A DNA stretch of 64,000 nucleotides, from the NCBI RefSeq assembly GCF_022346545.1, contig NZ_JAKRNU010000012.1, positions 62,001 through 126,000 on the forward strand, written 5' to 3'. Position numbers and translations under genes: made by a program. Of this stretch, positions 18,023 through 28,235 are shown piece by piece. The notes under the pieces are model-generated. The model saw only the letters and a list, made by a program, of their open reading frames with translations, ran no database searches and was not told the DNA's origin. The first letter of the stretch is position 1. Each line of letters opens with the position of its first letter. The stretch is from Sporosarcina sp. ACRSM (GTDB lineage: Bacteria > Bacillota > Bacilli > Bacillales_A > Planococcaceae).

Positions 18023-19472
18023 TTGTATCCTCTTTGGTCCTCGTCTTATCCTTAGGATTCAACATGCCTGGACGTTCTTTATAGTCGTTGGACGGTAATC
18101 GAAAAAGAGTAGCTTTAATAGCAGACCAATTCAAATCGGTCGCAATATTCAGGTAAGGAACACCGAAGGTTCGAATATTCGCTAAATAGAGTAACGTAAA
18201 ATAAATGCACATAAAAAACCCGAAAAGACCTAAAAATGAAGTGACTAAAATGAAAATAACGCGTAATAGCCCTATTGCAGTCACAAGAGATTGATTGACT
18301 AACGTAAATGATGCAATGGTCGAAATGGCTATGATAACAATCATTGCAGGACTTGTAACACCAGCCCGAATGGCAGCATCACCGATAATCAATCCGCCGA
18401 CAACACTGATTGTCCCACCAATGGCGGACGGAAGGCGTAAGCCGGCTTCTCGGAACAGTTCAAACATGAGCAGCATAAGTAGCATTTCAAGTGCCGCAGG
18501 GAGTGGTAGTCCCATATTCGATTGGACAATGGTAGCCAGTAATTGCAATGGCATCTGATTTTGGTGAAATGTCATTAAAGCGAGCCAAAACGCCGGTAGT
18601 AACAAGCCAATTCCAATGCCTAACAGACGTAATAGCCGCTCAAACGAACTAAAAAAGACCGGGGATTCATTATCTTCACTAGATTTTAAAAGTAAAAACA
18701 AATTTACAGGCGTGATCACTACATACGCAACCCCGTCCACAAGTATTAGAAATCGCCCTCTTATAAGTGATTGAACCGCATTATCGGGTCGACCTGTATA
18801 ATCGACTCTAGGAAAGAGCTTGGAACTTTTATTTACCCTTTCCATTAATAAATCCCCACTAAATACAATATCAGTATCAACTTTTTCCAACCTACTTTTT
18901 ATGCCATGCAAAATTTCTTTATCGGCAATATCATCAAAATAAAGAATGGCCACAGCCGTTTTTGAACGTTTTCCCAGCTCCAACTTTTCTACACATAATG
19001 AGTTCGTAGGCAATCGCTTCCGTATTAAAGCGATATTAACGGAAAGGTCTTCAATAAAGTTATCTCTAGGTCCTTTTACGAGAACTTCCATTCTTGTCTC
19101 TTCAGGACTTCGATTCGGTTTTTTAGCAATATTGCTTGAAAACAGGAGCTGATCTTCCTCAAAAAAAAGTAGCAAATGGCCCGTATACACCAGTGAAATA
19201 GCCTCTGTCATATCCTCTATTTTTTGAATATCAGGAATGTGTAATTCTTCCAGCAATGTTGCTTCTAGGGGTATCTCTTCTCGGTTATCAAAAACCAGTT
19301 GAATTCGTTGAATGATGACCTCGTTCAACAACTGCTGGTCAATCATGGCGTCACAAGTAATGAAATGCACCTTATATTGACAAAATGTATACGCTTGAAA
19401 CTGCACGTCCGCTGACTTCTGAAATAGTTCTTTTAAACTGTTGATATCCATAACTGTTTCAGCCGATCGCAT
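18015..19472 (-). CDS. gerA: Germinant receptor A subunit, GerA family (second operon)
   Basis: The 485-residue protein has the GerA layout: a soluble N-terminal half with KTAVAILYFDDIADKE and TGRPDNAVQSLIRGRFLILV, then a membrane half with LFREAGLRLPSAIGGTISVVG and GDAAIRAGVTSPAMIVI. It forms a nutrient receptor with its neighbours. Ribosome binding signals in front of the ATG are weak, so translation may depend on coupling to gerB, whose stop codon is 27 bases upstream. The N-terminus could also begin at MDINSLKEL, seven codons later. Confidence 0.92.
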   Translation of the reverse strand: MRSAETVMDINSLKELFQKSADVQFQAYTFCQYKVHFITCDAMIDQQLLNEVIIQRIQLVFDNREEIPLEATLLEELHIPDIQKIEDMTEAISLVYTGHLLLFFEEDQLLFSSNIAKKPNRSPEETRMEVLVKGPRDNFIEDLSVNIALIRKRLPTNSLCVEKLELGKRSKTAVAILYFDDIADKEILHGIKSRLEKVDTDIVFSGDLLMERVNKSSKLFPRVDYTGRPDNAVQSLIRGRFLILVDGVAYVVITPVNLFLLLKSSEDNESPVFFSSFERLLRLLGIGIGLLLPAFWLALMTFHQNQMPLQLLATIVQSNMGLPLPAALEMLLMLLMFELFREAGLRLPSAIGGTISVVGGLIIGDAAIRAGVTSPAMIVIIAISTIASFTLVNQSLVTAIGLLRVIFILVTSFLGLFGFFMCIYFTLLYLANIRTFGVPYLNIATDLNWSAIKATLFRLPSNDYKERPGMLNPKDKTRTKEDTNE

Positions 19473-19499
19473 CGTTTTTCACCATTTTCTGTGTAAGTT

Positions 19500-20594
19500 T
19501 TAAGTCTCGACCTTCTTAGATGCTTTACTTGATAAGAAAGCAACAATCACGAAAACGAGGGATAAGATAAAAAAAAAGGAAAAAGTAGACGACAATAGAT
19601 ATTCCCCTTTAATTTTCAGAAAAAGACCGTCGTTCATAAGAAACAACACTAAATTTATGAAGAAAAATGGCGGGGCAAGCGTTTTCCAAATACGCTTTCG
19701 ATTTCCCGTCATTTTCAATATGTCCGCAACCACGAATAAAATTAATCCCATTCGTATAAACGCACCCGTAAGCCATTGATAGATCGACAAAAAATCAAGA
19801 TGTTCAACAAAGCGTCCAATCGCCGCAAGCCCCCATTCTTCATAAGCAGGAAATCTTTGCTTTGATGCCTCATCGGGTCCAAACTCCATAACCGCACCGT
19901 TGAGTGGACCGATTGTTAACCCCATTAAAATAAAAACCATTACCGCAAAGTGGTACCAACGTATCCGACCTTTAATGTGATGTTGTAAAAAGAGAATAAG
20001 CAGAAGCTCAACAAACCCAGAGGCGGGATAGACAATTCCTTTCAAGATAGGTTGGAACCCATGTTCGAAAAAAGGTAGCAATAACTCGTGATCCTTCACT
20101 TGTATGTTTGTAATCGCTACAAAAAATCCTAAAACAACGACTCCGGCTAGAACAACGACATTCACAATCGCAATCGTTTGTATATTCGTTGTGACCAATA
20201 AGATACAAAGAATTGTATAGATGATTAACAGAACCAACATCGGTGTTTCTGGTAAAAAGGTCGTTGTGACCCATTGCAACGTTTCCCTCATTGTAAAAGC
20301 GGCAAGGATAATCAAATAGATGGCAACAATATAAAGGATAATAGAAGAGGCAACCTTGCCGATTTTTAATTTTAACCAATCCGCAATCGGCTCTTGGTTT
20401 GATTGTTTATGAATATAAACTAACAGAAATAGCCATGGCAATATGGCGATTGTTGCTAATACGACAGACATCCATCCATCTCTTCCTACAGTTTTTAATA
20501 ATGGAGGAAGAATGGTTACATGATTTTTCAACCCAATTACCGTCATCGATAGAAAAATGACATGTAGCATACTAATTGATCCGATGCCCTTCAC
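19500..20594 (-). CDS. gerB: Germinant receptor B subunit, GerAB family (second operon)
   Basis: This protein of about 364 residues has ten predicted membrane helices and the endospore germination permease pattern (an N-terminal SISMLHVIFLSMTVIG helix, then GLKNHVTILPPLLKTVGRDGW). It is the presumed ligand-binding subunit. I chose GTG 20594, which follows GAGGG with seven bases of spacing; an ATG six codons upstream lacks a visible site. It is the first gene of the operon, so the promoter should lie between 20600 and 20900. Confidence 0.9.
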   Translation of the reverse strand: MKGIGSISMLHVIFLSMTVIGLKNHVTILPPLLKTVGRDGWMSVVLATIAILPWLFLLVYIHKQSNQEPIADWLKLKIGKVASSIILYIVAIYLIILAAFTMRETLQWVTTTFLPETPMLVLLIIYTILCILLVTTNIQTIAIVNVVVLAGVVVLGFFVAITNIQVKDHELLLPFFEHGFQPILKGIVYPASGFVELLLILFLQHHIKGRIRWYHFAVMVFILMGLTIGPLNGAVMEFGPDEASKQRFPAYEEWGLAAIGRFVEHLDFLSIYQWLTGAFIRMGLILFVVADILKMTGNRKRIWKTLAPPFFFINLVLFLMNDGLFLKIKGEYLLSSTFSFFFILSLVFVIVAFLSSKASKKVET

Positions 20595-20940
20595 TCGAAA
20601 ACCCTCTAACATTTTTTATATGACTTATTATTGGCAAAAAGATAGAGGATTATAAGCAGTGAATTTCGATCTAAGAAGACCTCGTGCTCACGGGATGAAC
20701 GATTCCCTCGCATCCAAAAAAAGAAGTGCTAACAAGGATAAATGTAGGGAAATTGAACATGTATAACACACTGCTCAAATGACGGTCTACCTTGCTGTTT
20801 GGCTACTGAAAATAGAATATCTCGGGCTCGTTTTATTTACCGGCAAAAAGGTTATGATTCGTCTGGAAAACACCATCGTGTTATTATACAAATAAGAATA
20901 AACATTGTTCTTTTTACAAGATGATTGGGGAGGTTTTTCG
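20595..20940. other. Intergenic region between divergent genes
   Basis: About 345 bases separate the second ger operon from the YdhR-like gene. They should contain the promoters of both. I see no convincing open frame, hairpin terminator or repeat here apart from the GGGGAGG ribosome binding site of the next gene. Confidence 0.6.
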
Positions 20941-21246
20941 ATGGCGTATATATTACAAGTCGATTTTAAACATGAAGGTCCTTTCGGGAATGAAATGGTT
21001 GGCGCATTTACGGATTTAGCTAACAGCATTAACGAAGAAAAGGGATTCATCTGGAAAATTTGGACAGAGAATGAGGATACGAAAGAAGCTGGCGGCATCT
21101 ATTTGTTCGAAACGAAAGAAGATGCTGAGCATTATTTAGACAAACATACGAAGCGATTAAATGGATTTGGAATTGCACACGTCAACGGGAAAATTTTCAA
21201 AGCAAACGACTCCTTAACGACGATCAATCAAGGTCCCGTGCAATAA
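20941..21246 (+). CDS. YdhR-type putative monooxygenase
   Basis: This 101-residue protein has the small ferredoxin-like dimer fold of the YdhR (mono-oxygenase) family, with the starting strand MAYILQVDFKHEGPFG, a helix TDLANSINEEKGFIWKIW, and GGIYLFETKEDAEHYLDKH. Family members are thought to act on aromatic substrates but no reaction is proven. I used ATG 20941 after GGGGAGG; an in-frame ATG upstream has no site. A terminator follows. The nearby tyrosine phenol-lyase releases phenol, which may be a coincidence. Confidence 0.85.
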   Translation: MAYILQVDFKHEGPFGNEMVGAFTDLANSINEEKGFIWKIWTENEDTKEAGGIYLFETKEDAEHYLDKHTKRLNGFGIAHVNGKIFKANDSLTTINQGPVQ

Positions 21247-21273
21247 CGAACAGATTAGTTGATGAAGCCATCA

Positions 21274-21310
21274 AGCCCATGTACCTTTTCGAGGACTGGG
21301 CTATTTTTTT
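21274..21310 (+). terminator. Rho-independent terminator
   Basis: AGCCCA...TGGGCT forms a stem followed by a run of seven T, 30 bases after the YdhR-like gene. Confidence 0.85.
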
Positions 21311-21397
21311 ATCCTTTCTTGAACCGTGAGGATACGCTTTCAGAATAATGAATGAGCAAGTCGTAACTTCCATGTCTCAACGATATATTGTAGATAG

Positions 21398-22831
<1,434 letters not shown>

Positions 22832-22842
22832 ACATCCATACC

Positions 22843-22882
22843 AAAAACATAGGAACCCCGTCATTGGATTTCCTATGTTTTT
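22843..22882. terminator. Bidirectional terminator
   Basis: Perfect 13-base arms AAAAACATAGGAA and TTCCTATGTTTTT with A and T tracts on both sides separate two convergent genes. Confidence 0.93.
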
Positions 22883-22899
22883 GCATGGAAGAAATTTTT

Positions 22900-24345
22900 T
22901 TAATAATATAGATTGGGATTCCATTCAATGGTGGCATTCACTTGAAGAATATCCCCTAATTGACGAACCTGAACATGCAAGCCGATAATATCGTTTTTGC
23001 TATCGGGAAATTGAATGTATACCTCACCTTCAGCTAGCCCTTTAATATGGAAGACATCCGTGTTTTTCTCTCGTTGGATATCTGCAATTTTCTCCGAACC
23101 TTCAGGAAGACGATGCGCTCCGATCTGGTTAGGTTGGTCTCCGACTTGAATCGTAAGTCCCTGACGCTCTTCTAGCGTTAGGATGTGGTATCGGAAAGAG
23201 GGCTTATAAATTTCCGATGTAACGGCATAGCGCACTTGCTGCCCACTCGCATAATGGATGGTAGCGACAAACTCCCCGGGCTCTTTTATGGAAAAGCAGA
23301 CGGCAGGATAGGGACCAGGATTACATAAACTATACGCCAAATCGGCTTGAATGAGCTCACCGTCCCGCTTTGCAAGTGAAATCGATTCAATCGGATCATT
23401 CTCCACAAAAAGACGTACTTCCGTCGCCAGAATATCATCCGTTTCCTCAAAGTCCAGTTTCAGCTGGTCGTCTACCTGCTTCACATGCACATAATATTTC
23501 CGGTAATCCTCGTGGGAATCTTCCCCGGTAATCGGATCCCTTTTACTACCGACCATAAAGAAGGTGGCTGTCCCTTCACGGACTGGTACCATATGGATCT
23601 CATTAAACGTCATCCCTTTCCCATGTACGCTATGAATGATGTCGTTCCTGGACTGGTAATCTTCATAACTGTAAATGGAATCCCATCCGAAATCCGATGC
23701 TTGTAAGGTCACAATCGACGCTTTCACTTTTTCCGTTTTCACGATGAGCACAGCCGCCTGCGCCCTTGTAATCGGAGCATTTGGACTGTAGGCATTTGCT
23801 GAAGTGCCTGATGTGATGCCCATTTTATGCAGGATATGAATATTCACTTGATGACTGCCTAATCTTCTGATATCGTCGAAAGGATTTTCATCGTTATTAT
23901 AATAATAGGGAGGCAACTCAAAAGCTTTCACAAGAATAGAAGCCATTTGCGCACGAGTAATCGTATCATTCGGACCGAATCGGCCATCCCCATATCCATT
24001 GATGATGCCTGCATTGGCAAGTGCCGCAATGGCGCCATAATTCCACTGGGATGGCGACACATCCTTGAATCCGGGATCTTTGACTTTTGTCGTGTCCAAT
24101 TTTACAAGTTTCGCAATGATCGATGCCGCCTGTCCACGTGTAATGGATGCGCCAGGCTTAAACGTACCATCTTCATACCCACCGATGACATTCCGTTCAG
24201 CAAGCTCATAGACTGCATGCGCGTAGGATTTTGACGTCGGCACATCTGAAAAAACGCTTACACTCGCAGCATTTGTTTCTGAAACTAGCAAACAACTTGC
24301 AAGGATCAGAATAACTGCATTGATTTTTAATTTTCGAATCAACAT
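22900..24345 (-). CDS. S-layer homology (SLH) domain cell-wall protein
   Basis: The 481-residue protein has a signal peptide (cleavage near TNAAS, residue 27) and three SLH domains at about residues 32-85, 92-150 and 155-205, each with the GxxDGxFxPxxxITRxQ core. SLH domains bind pyruvylated secondary cell-wall polymer. The remaining 270 residues form beta-rich domains shared with the SLH protein at 53231-54709, including EETDDILATEV and a KYYVHVKQVDDQLKLDF strand pair. That C-terminal region does not match a domain I can name. An AAAGGAGG ribosome binding site precedes the ATG. Confidence 0.9.
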   Translation of the reverse strand: MLIRKLKINAVILILASCLLVSETNAASVSVFSDVPTSKSYAHAVYELAERNVIGGYEDGTFKPGASITRGQAASIIAKLVKLDTTKVKDPGFKDVSPSQWNYGAIAALANAGIINGYGDGRFGPNDTITRAQMASILVKAFELPPYYYNNDENPFDDIRRLGSHQVNIHILHKMGITSGTSANAYSPNAPITRAQAAVLIVKTEKVKASIVTLQASDFGWDSIYSYEDYQSRNDIIHSVHGKGMTFNEIHMVPVREGTATFFMVGSKRDPITGEDSHEDYRKYYVHVKQVDDQLKLDFEETDDILATEVRLFVENDPIESISLAKRDGELIQADLAYSLCNPGPYPAVCFSIKEPGEFVATIHYASGQQVRYAVTSEIYKPSFRYHILTLEERQGLTIQVGDQPNQIGAHRLPEGSEKIADIQREKNTDVFHIKGLAEGEVYIQFPDSKNDIIGLHVQVRQLGDILQVNATIEWNPNLYY

Positions 24346-24522
24346 CCTCTCTCCTCCTTTGACCTACTTCCATTGTAACATATTTCCATCTAAACGAATT
24401 GAAAAGGAGGAGAAGGCACCAGACCATTTGCACTTAATTAAAGTGCTAAACAGGTTTCTTGATTAACAACTCTCCTTTTGGAACAATAGAATAAATGAAC
24501 CAAAGAAAGGGTGTCTGGACTG

Positions 24523-25170
24523 ATGAAAGTATTGGTAATCGGGGCAAATGGGCAGATTGGTAAGCAAGTTGTTCAACTCCTGCAAGAAAGCGATGAGCAT
24601 ACCGTGCGGGCTATGGTCAGGGATGAGGCGCAAGCTGCCGCTCTTCAAGCAAAAGGCGTGGAAGCGGTTGTTGCGGATTTGGAAGGATCTGTCGACGAAT
24701 TTGCAACAGCAATGCAAGGCTGCGACGCGGTTATTTTTTCTGCCGGTTCAGGCGGTCATACGGGACCCGATAAAACTTTATTAGTCGATTTGGACGGAGC
24801 TGTTAAGTCGATGGAAGCCGCGGAGAAGGTCGGCATTCATCGCTATGTAATGGTGAGTGCCATCCAGGCGCATAACCGGGAAAGCTGGGCAAACAGTCCC
24901 ATCAAACCGTATATGGTGGCGAAACATTTTGCCGACAAGTCACTCATGGCAAGTAATCTAAACTACACCATTGTGCGTCCAGGCGCTTTAACCAATGACA
25001 CTGGCACTGGACGCGTTTCTGCAAGTGAGAACTTGCAACGTGATTCCATACCGCGTGAAGATGTCGCACATACATTGATCGCCGTGCTGAATGAAGAAAA
25101 TACGTTTAAACGTTCATTTGACCTCGTCGCCGGCGAGACCGTTATTTCTGACGCGTTGAAAAATCTATAA
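24523..25170 (+). CDS. Atypical short-chain dehydrogenase (NAD(P)-binding), YhfK-like
   Basis: This 215-residue protein has the Rossmann motif VLVIGANGQIGKQVV at its N-terminus, an AVIFSAGSGGHTGPDKT segment, VMVSAIQAHNRESWANS and the NYTIVRPGALT strand. This is the pattern of NAD(P)H-binding atypical SDR proteins such as YhfK/YwnB. The substrate is unknown. The frame also opens at GTG 24511, but AAAGGG would overlap that codon, so I prefer ATG 24523. A strong terminator follows. Confidence 0.9.
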   Translation: MKVLVIGANGQIGKQVVQLLQESDEHTVRAMVRDEAQAAALQAKGVEAVVADLEGSVDEFATAMQGCDAVIFSAGSGGHTGPDKTLLVDLDGAVKSMEAAEKVGIHRYVMVSAIQAHNRESWANSPIKPYMVAKHFADKSLMASNLNYTIVRPGALTNDTGTGRVSASENLQRDSIPREDVAHTLIAVLNEENTFKRSFDLVAGETVISDALKNL

Positions 25171-25200
25171 ATACGTTGCATTATTCAATAGAAGAGAGTA

Positions 25201-25250
25201 GGGTTGCTTGAAAAATGGTTTTAAACGGATTTTACAGCAACCCTTTTTTT
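25201..25250 (+). terminator. Rho-independent terminator
   Basis: GGGTTGCT...AGCAACCC with a following run of seven T ends the dehydrogenase gene. Confidence 0.9.
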
Positions 25251-25333
25251 GTTTTTGATTTTCAAATAAAGTCGTCTTTCCCCTTCCCATCACATTTTGA
25301 AGATTCGATCTTCTATCACTTTTGACTATAAAG

Positions 25334-25350
25334 CTTTGTGTTACACAAAG
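25334..25350. promoter_or_regulatory. Possible MarR-type operator
   Basis: CTTTGTGTTACACAAAG is a perfect 7-3-7 palindrome located 27 bases before the ribosome binding site of the marR pseudogene. MarR regulators commonly bind such sites in their own promoters. The identification is by position and symmetry only. Confidence 0.5.
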
Positions 25351-25387
25351 GTCAACAACTAGTTTGCTATTATTTTGGAGGAAATAG

Positions 25388-26115
25388 AAATATCATGTAA
25401 ACCACAAACCTAATGTAGAGTTCTTAATAATCAAAGAAATCACAAAAGAATACATCGCTTTGATCCCAATTCTATTTGGTAGTTTTAGCGAATTGAACAA
25501 GGGCTCAGTTGAATTATCCCATCAACAAAATCATGTTATTGAATTTTTGTATATGCAACAAAGAGGTTTAAATCTTAAAGAAATCAGTATGGGGTTAGAT
25601 ATCGCAAAGCAACAACTCACCACTATTATTAAGGATTTAGAAATGGGTGGCTATTTAGATCAATAACGCCTCGGCGTTATTGCGTCCGGATTTTGAAAGG
25701 AGTTAATTGAGCTTGCTCAATTAACTCCTTTCAAAACCCGTGACATCCGCCGGAGGATTGGGCCAACAGGATGTTGGTCACTCAGGCGTTGCCAATCAAA
25801 CAGCGAAGGGTTTGATTTGCCGTATTTCTGCGTTTTTTTTGCAGAAATTAAGGCACTTTCATTCAGGACGCGGCGACCTTAGCCTGAGTTCCTCTATTCA
25901 GCCGGGGTTTGAACCCCCACTGAATGGTATGCATTTCTAGCATTCATCCCACCACTTATAGAAGGGGTGGACTTCTGCTGAAGCAAGTTAAAGTGCCCGC
26001 CCCAAACGATAAGAGTGCCGTCTTAGTATCATTGACGCCTGCGGGTAAGCAAATTGAAGATAAAATAGACGAAGCTTTACCAAAATTTCAGCAAAAACAT
26101 CACAAAATTAACTGA
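25388..26115 (+). pseudogene. marR-family regulator, interrupted by repeat element copy 3
   Basis: The left part (to 25663) encodes the winged-helix segment LSHQQNHVIEFLYMQQRG through KDLEMGGYLDQ; the right part (25993-26115) continues VPAPNDKSAVLVSLTPAGK, the wing of MarR proteins. Joining GAT-CAA at 25658-25663 to GTG-CCC at 25993 restores the reading frame and the usual GYxxxVPxPNDKR spacing. Between them lies a 329 bp repeat element. The 5' end is also damaged: GGAGG at 25377 is followed by ATG at 25395 and immediately TAA, in a different frame, so the gene seems to be inactive regardless of the insertion. Confidence 0.9.
25664..25992 (+). mobile_element. Structured repeat element, copy 3 (long form, inside marR)
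   Basis: This 329 bp copy defines the ends of the family exactly, because the host gene can be reconstructed without it: the left flank ends CAA, the right flank begins GTG, and no target duplication is present. Its left hairpin is CAATAACGCC/GGCGTTATTG. The following stem is the longest of all copies, 26 base pairs from CGGATTTTGAAAGGAGTT with two changes that keep or nearly keep pairing. The invariant CGCCGGAGG block, the 65-base module at 25794-25858 and the ACTCAGGC/GCCTGAGT pair follow. The first codon, TAA, stops the upstream frame. No protein is encoded. Confidence 0.93.
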
Positions 26116-26187
26116 TGAAGAGCAGCTTAATTTACACTAGCCTTTCACAAGATGAATGTACTATTAAAGAGAATGGAGGCCTAGTAC

Positions 26188-26262
26188 ATGAGTCAAAGAG
26201 AACGCGTTTCAATATTTAGTATGGGTGTCATTATTGATGTCATCTTGGGGTTAAGCTTTTAG
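26188..26262 (+). pseudogene. Short remnant of a hydrophobic protein
   Basis: GGAGG at 26175 and ATG at 26188 open a 24-codon frame (MSQRERVSIFSMGVIIDV...) that ends in TAG. Its N-terminus looks like the first membrane helix of a longer transporter-like protein placed behind a MarR gene, and downstream codons in other frames are hydrophobic too. I read it as the remains of the marR partner gene; the family cannot be named. Confidence 0.4.
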
Positions 26263-26395
26263 GACATGTACAAATGTCTGATGACAGGTATGCTCGTATC
26301 ACCGGCAATCACGGTAATGATAAGCAGACAAACTAAACATTCAACACGGAAATAACTTAGGGTTGATCAAGTGGCCTCCTATACGTTTTAACATA

Positions 26396-26440
26396 CAAAA
26401 AAGCTGACTATGGCACGATCGCCTAGTCAGCTTGATTTTT
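26396..26440. terminator. Bidirectional terminator
   Basis: AAGCTGACTA...TAGTCAGCTT is flanked by A and T runs. It ends the SurA-type lipoprotein gene on the minus strand. Confidence 0.9.
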
Positions 26441-26461
26441 TAAGCATTACACTTCTTACTT

Positions 26462-27214
26462 TTACAATTTCAGTTCAATGTCAGCAGCTGCTTTCAGCTC
26501 TTCAATATGTGCCATCATCAGTTTTTGCTGTTGTTGCTGTTTAATAACGCCTTCGATTTCCTTCTCTACTTCTTCAAGCGGTGGTAGCTCTTGTCCAGCT
26601 TCTTTAGATGTGGAGGCAACTTGGTCGTAATATTCCTTAATCTCTTTGGTCGCCACCTTCCCCGCTGGTGCCACCTTTTCAATGTACTTTTCAAATAGGA
26701 TGGAATCGGCAATTTGTTCTTTTAATGTTTTGGCATCCACACCTTGGCTTTCTAGGACTTTCTTCATTTCTTTCTCATTTCCAAATTGCTTTTCAATGGA
26801 TGAATACTCTTCATCAATTTCAGATGCAGATGCTTTTATGTCAGCCTCTTTCGCTTTTTGAAGAATCAATGTTTGATTCACAAGAGTATCTAGTGTTTGC
26901 GCCTTTACTTGTTCAGCGCCCTCTTTGCTGGTTGGATCTTGTCCCATTTGTTGCAACTGCCCTTGAACGGACGTCAGTGCGGCATTATAGTCCTCGCCGG
27001 TCAGTTCTTCCCCATTGACAAGCGCAACGACCTTGTTCTTGTCCACTTGCTGTTCGGCCAACTTCGCTTGCATCTCTTCCGCAGATTCTTTTTGTTTCCC
27101 TGGGACTTCTTGCTTTGTCTCGTCTGGTGCCGCCTTCTCTTTGTCACCGCAAGCGGCTAAACCTAAGGCTAGCGCGCCTGCCATAAACGGCATTAATACT
27201 TTTTTCAACTTCAT
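26462..27214 (-). CDS. SurA N-terminal domain lipoprotein
   Basis: The 250-residue protein has a lipoprotein signal peptide (GLAAC, about residues 18-22), a charged linker and a SurA_N-like chaperone domain from VVALVNGEELTGEDYNAAL (about residue 62) to the C-terminal helices with a run of Gln. The peptidyl-prolyl isomerase (parvulin) domain that follows in PrsA and SurA is missing, so it is presumably a membrane-anchored chaperone for exported proteins and not an isomerase. AAAGGGG precedes the ATG and a terminator follows. Confidence 0.88.
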   Translation of the reverse strand: MKLKKVLMPFMAGALALGLAACGDKEKAAPDETKQEVPGKQKESAEEMQAKLAEQQVDKNKVVALVNGEELTGEDYNAALTSVQGQLQQMGQDPTSKEGAEQVKAQTLDTLVNQTLILQKAKEADIKASASEIDEEYSSIEKQFGNEKEMKKVLESQGVDAKTLKEQIADSILFEKYIEKVAPAGKVATKEIKEYYDQVASTSKEAGQELPPLEEVEKEIEGVIKQQQQQKLMMAHIEELKAAADIELKL

Positions 27215-27644
27215 ATCCTGTAAGCCCCTTTCGGATTTGTCTCATTCTATTCAAAAGCTTACTTTGCATCTTAACGAATATCTGTTAAAAGTTAAACCCA
27301 TAACCCTCCATGACATCAAATTGTCATCCTGCTGTAAATTAACTAACAATATCATCCTCAATTGGGCTTTATCTTTACTAGACATCCCGTACACACATTT
27401 CCTCTGCTTCATACGGAGATTAGAACACTTTGATTTATTTGTTATGAAAATGGAGACAACTTAGAGTTCGTAAACATGAAGTTTTATCAGGTTAAAAATA
27501 ACATGTCATGAAAGAATGCCCTACATGAAAGGAATTACAGTTTCAACAGTAAATGAACTTGTAAGCGCAATTGATAATCAAGCAATTGAAAGTATCTTTT
27601 CCCTACCGCTCCGTTTATCTTGTTATATAGAGTGAGAATGTTGG
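27215..27644. other. Intergenic region without recognised genes
   Basis: About 430 A+T-rich bases lie between the SurA-type lipoprotein start and the tpl pseudogene. They should hold the lipoprotein promoter. Short open frames here lack ribosome binding sites, and I see no repeat or RNA signature. Confidence 0.6.
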
Positions 27645-28100
27645 AACGAAAAGGAGGACAGCAGTACCTTGCAAAATTAAAAGTGTAGAAACATTAGCGA
27701 TACGATCTTATGAGGAGAGGAAAAAGTCCCTCAGTCATGCAATTTACCATATATTCCCAATAGATTCGAAAGATCTCTATATCGAAGGGGAGAACTTTTG
27801 ACAGGCGATGCAGCGTGTGCAAGAAGCAAAACTAGAAGAAGTTAGAAAAAGCTGTGCGCGACCGTATATGTCTTTCAATTTGTATTGCAAGCACATCAGA
27901 GACATGAAGCGATAAATATATTATCCCAACTAAAAAAGACGATTACGTCCCAAGGAATATGTACTTTCCAACAAAACGAGCCCATCAGGAGATAAACGGT
28001 GCTAAATTTGTCAATATCATTATCGCCGAAGCACTCGACCCTTCCATTGAGCATTCGTTCAATGGAAGGGTCGATTTGCCTAAAATGCAAAAAATGATGT
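27645..28100 (+). pseudogene. Degraded tyrosine phenol-lyase (first third only)
   Basis: The DNA resembles the intact tpl gene from its ribosome binding site (AAAGGAGGA) to about codon 160, in the same order. Recognisable pieces encode KIKSVETLAIRSYEERKKS, then VRKSCARPYM-like frame-shifted sequence, NMYFPTKRAHQEINGAKFVN and DLPKMQKM. There is no ATG in the expected place, several frameshifts, internal deletions (for example the DSGTTAMSD stretch) and stop codons. Everything beyond codon 160 is missing. It is the relic of a tandem or dispersed duplication about 6 kb from the intact gene. Confidence 0.9.
28035..28074. repeat. Perfect 16-bp inverted repeat inside the tpl pseudogene
   Basis: TCGACCCTTCCATTGA and TCAATGGAAGGGTCGA are exact reverse complements around an 8-base loop. 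The homologous bases of the intact tpl gene (about 21858-21898) are only partly palindromic, so the perfect symmetry arose in the pseudogene. Confidence 0.95.
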
Positions 28101-28235
28101 AGTTCAATCGGTCATCCAGATGAAGGGGCTATCACGCTGATTGTTGCTCCTTTTTCAAAGCTTAGAAAACAAATTATGTGTATTCCCCCATTATGGATTT
28201 CACATATAATAATGGTTACCTCAAATTAACATTCC

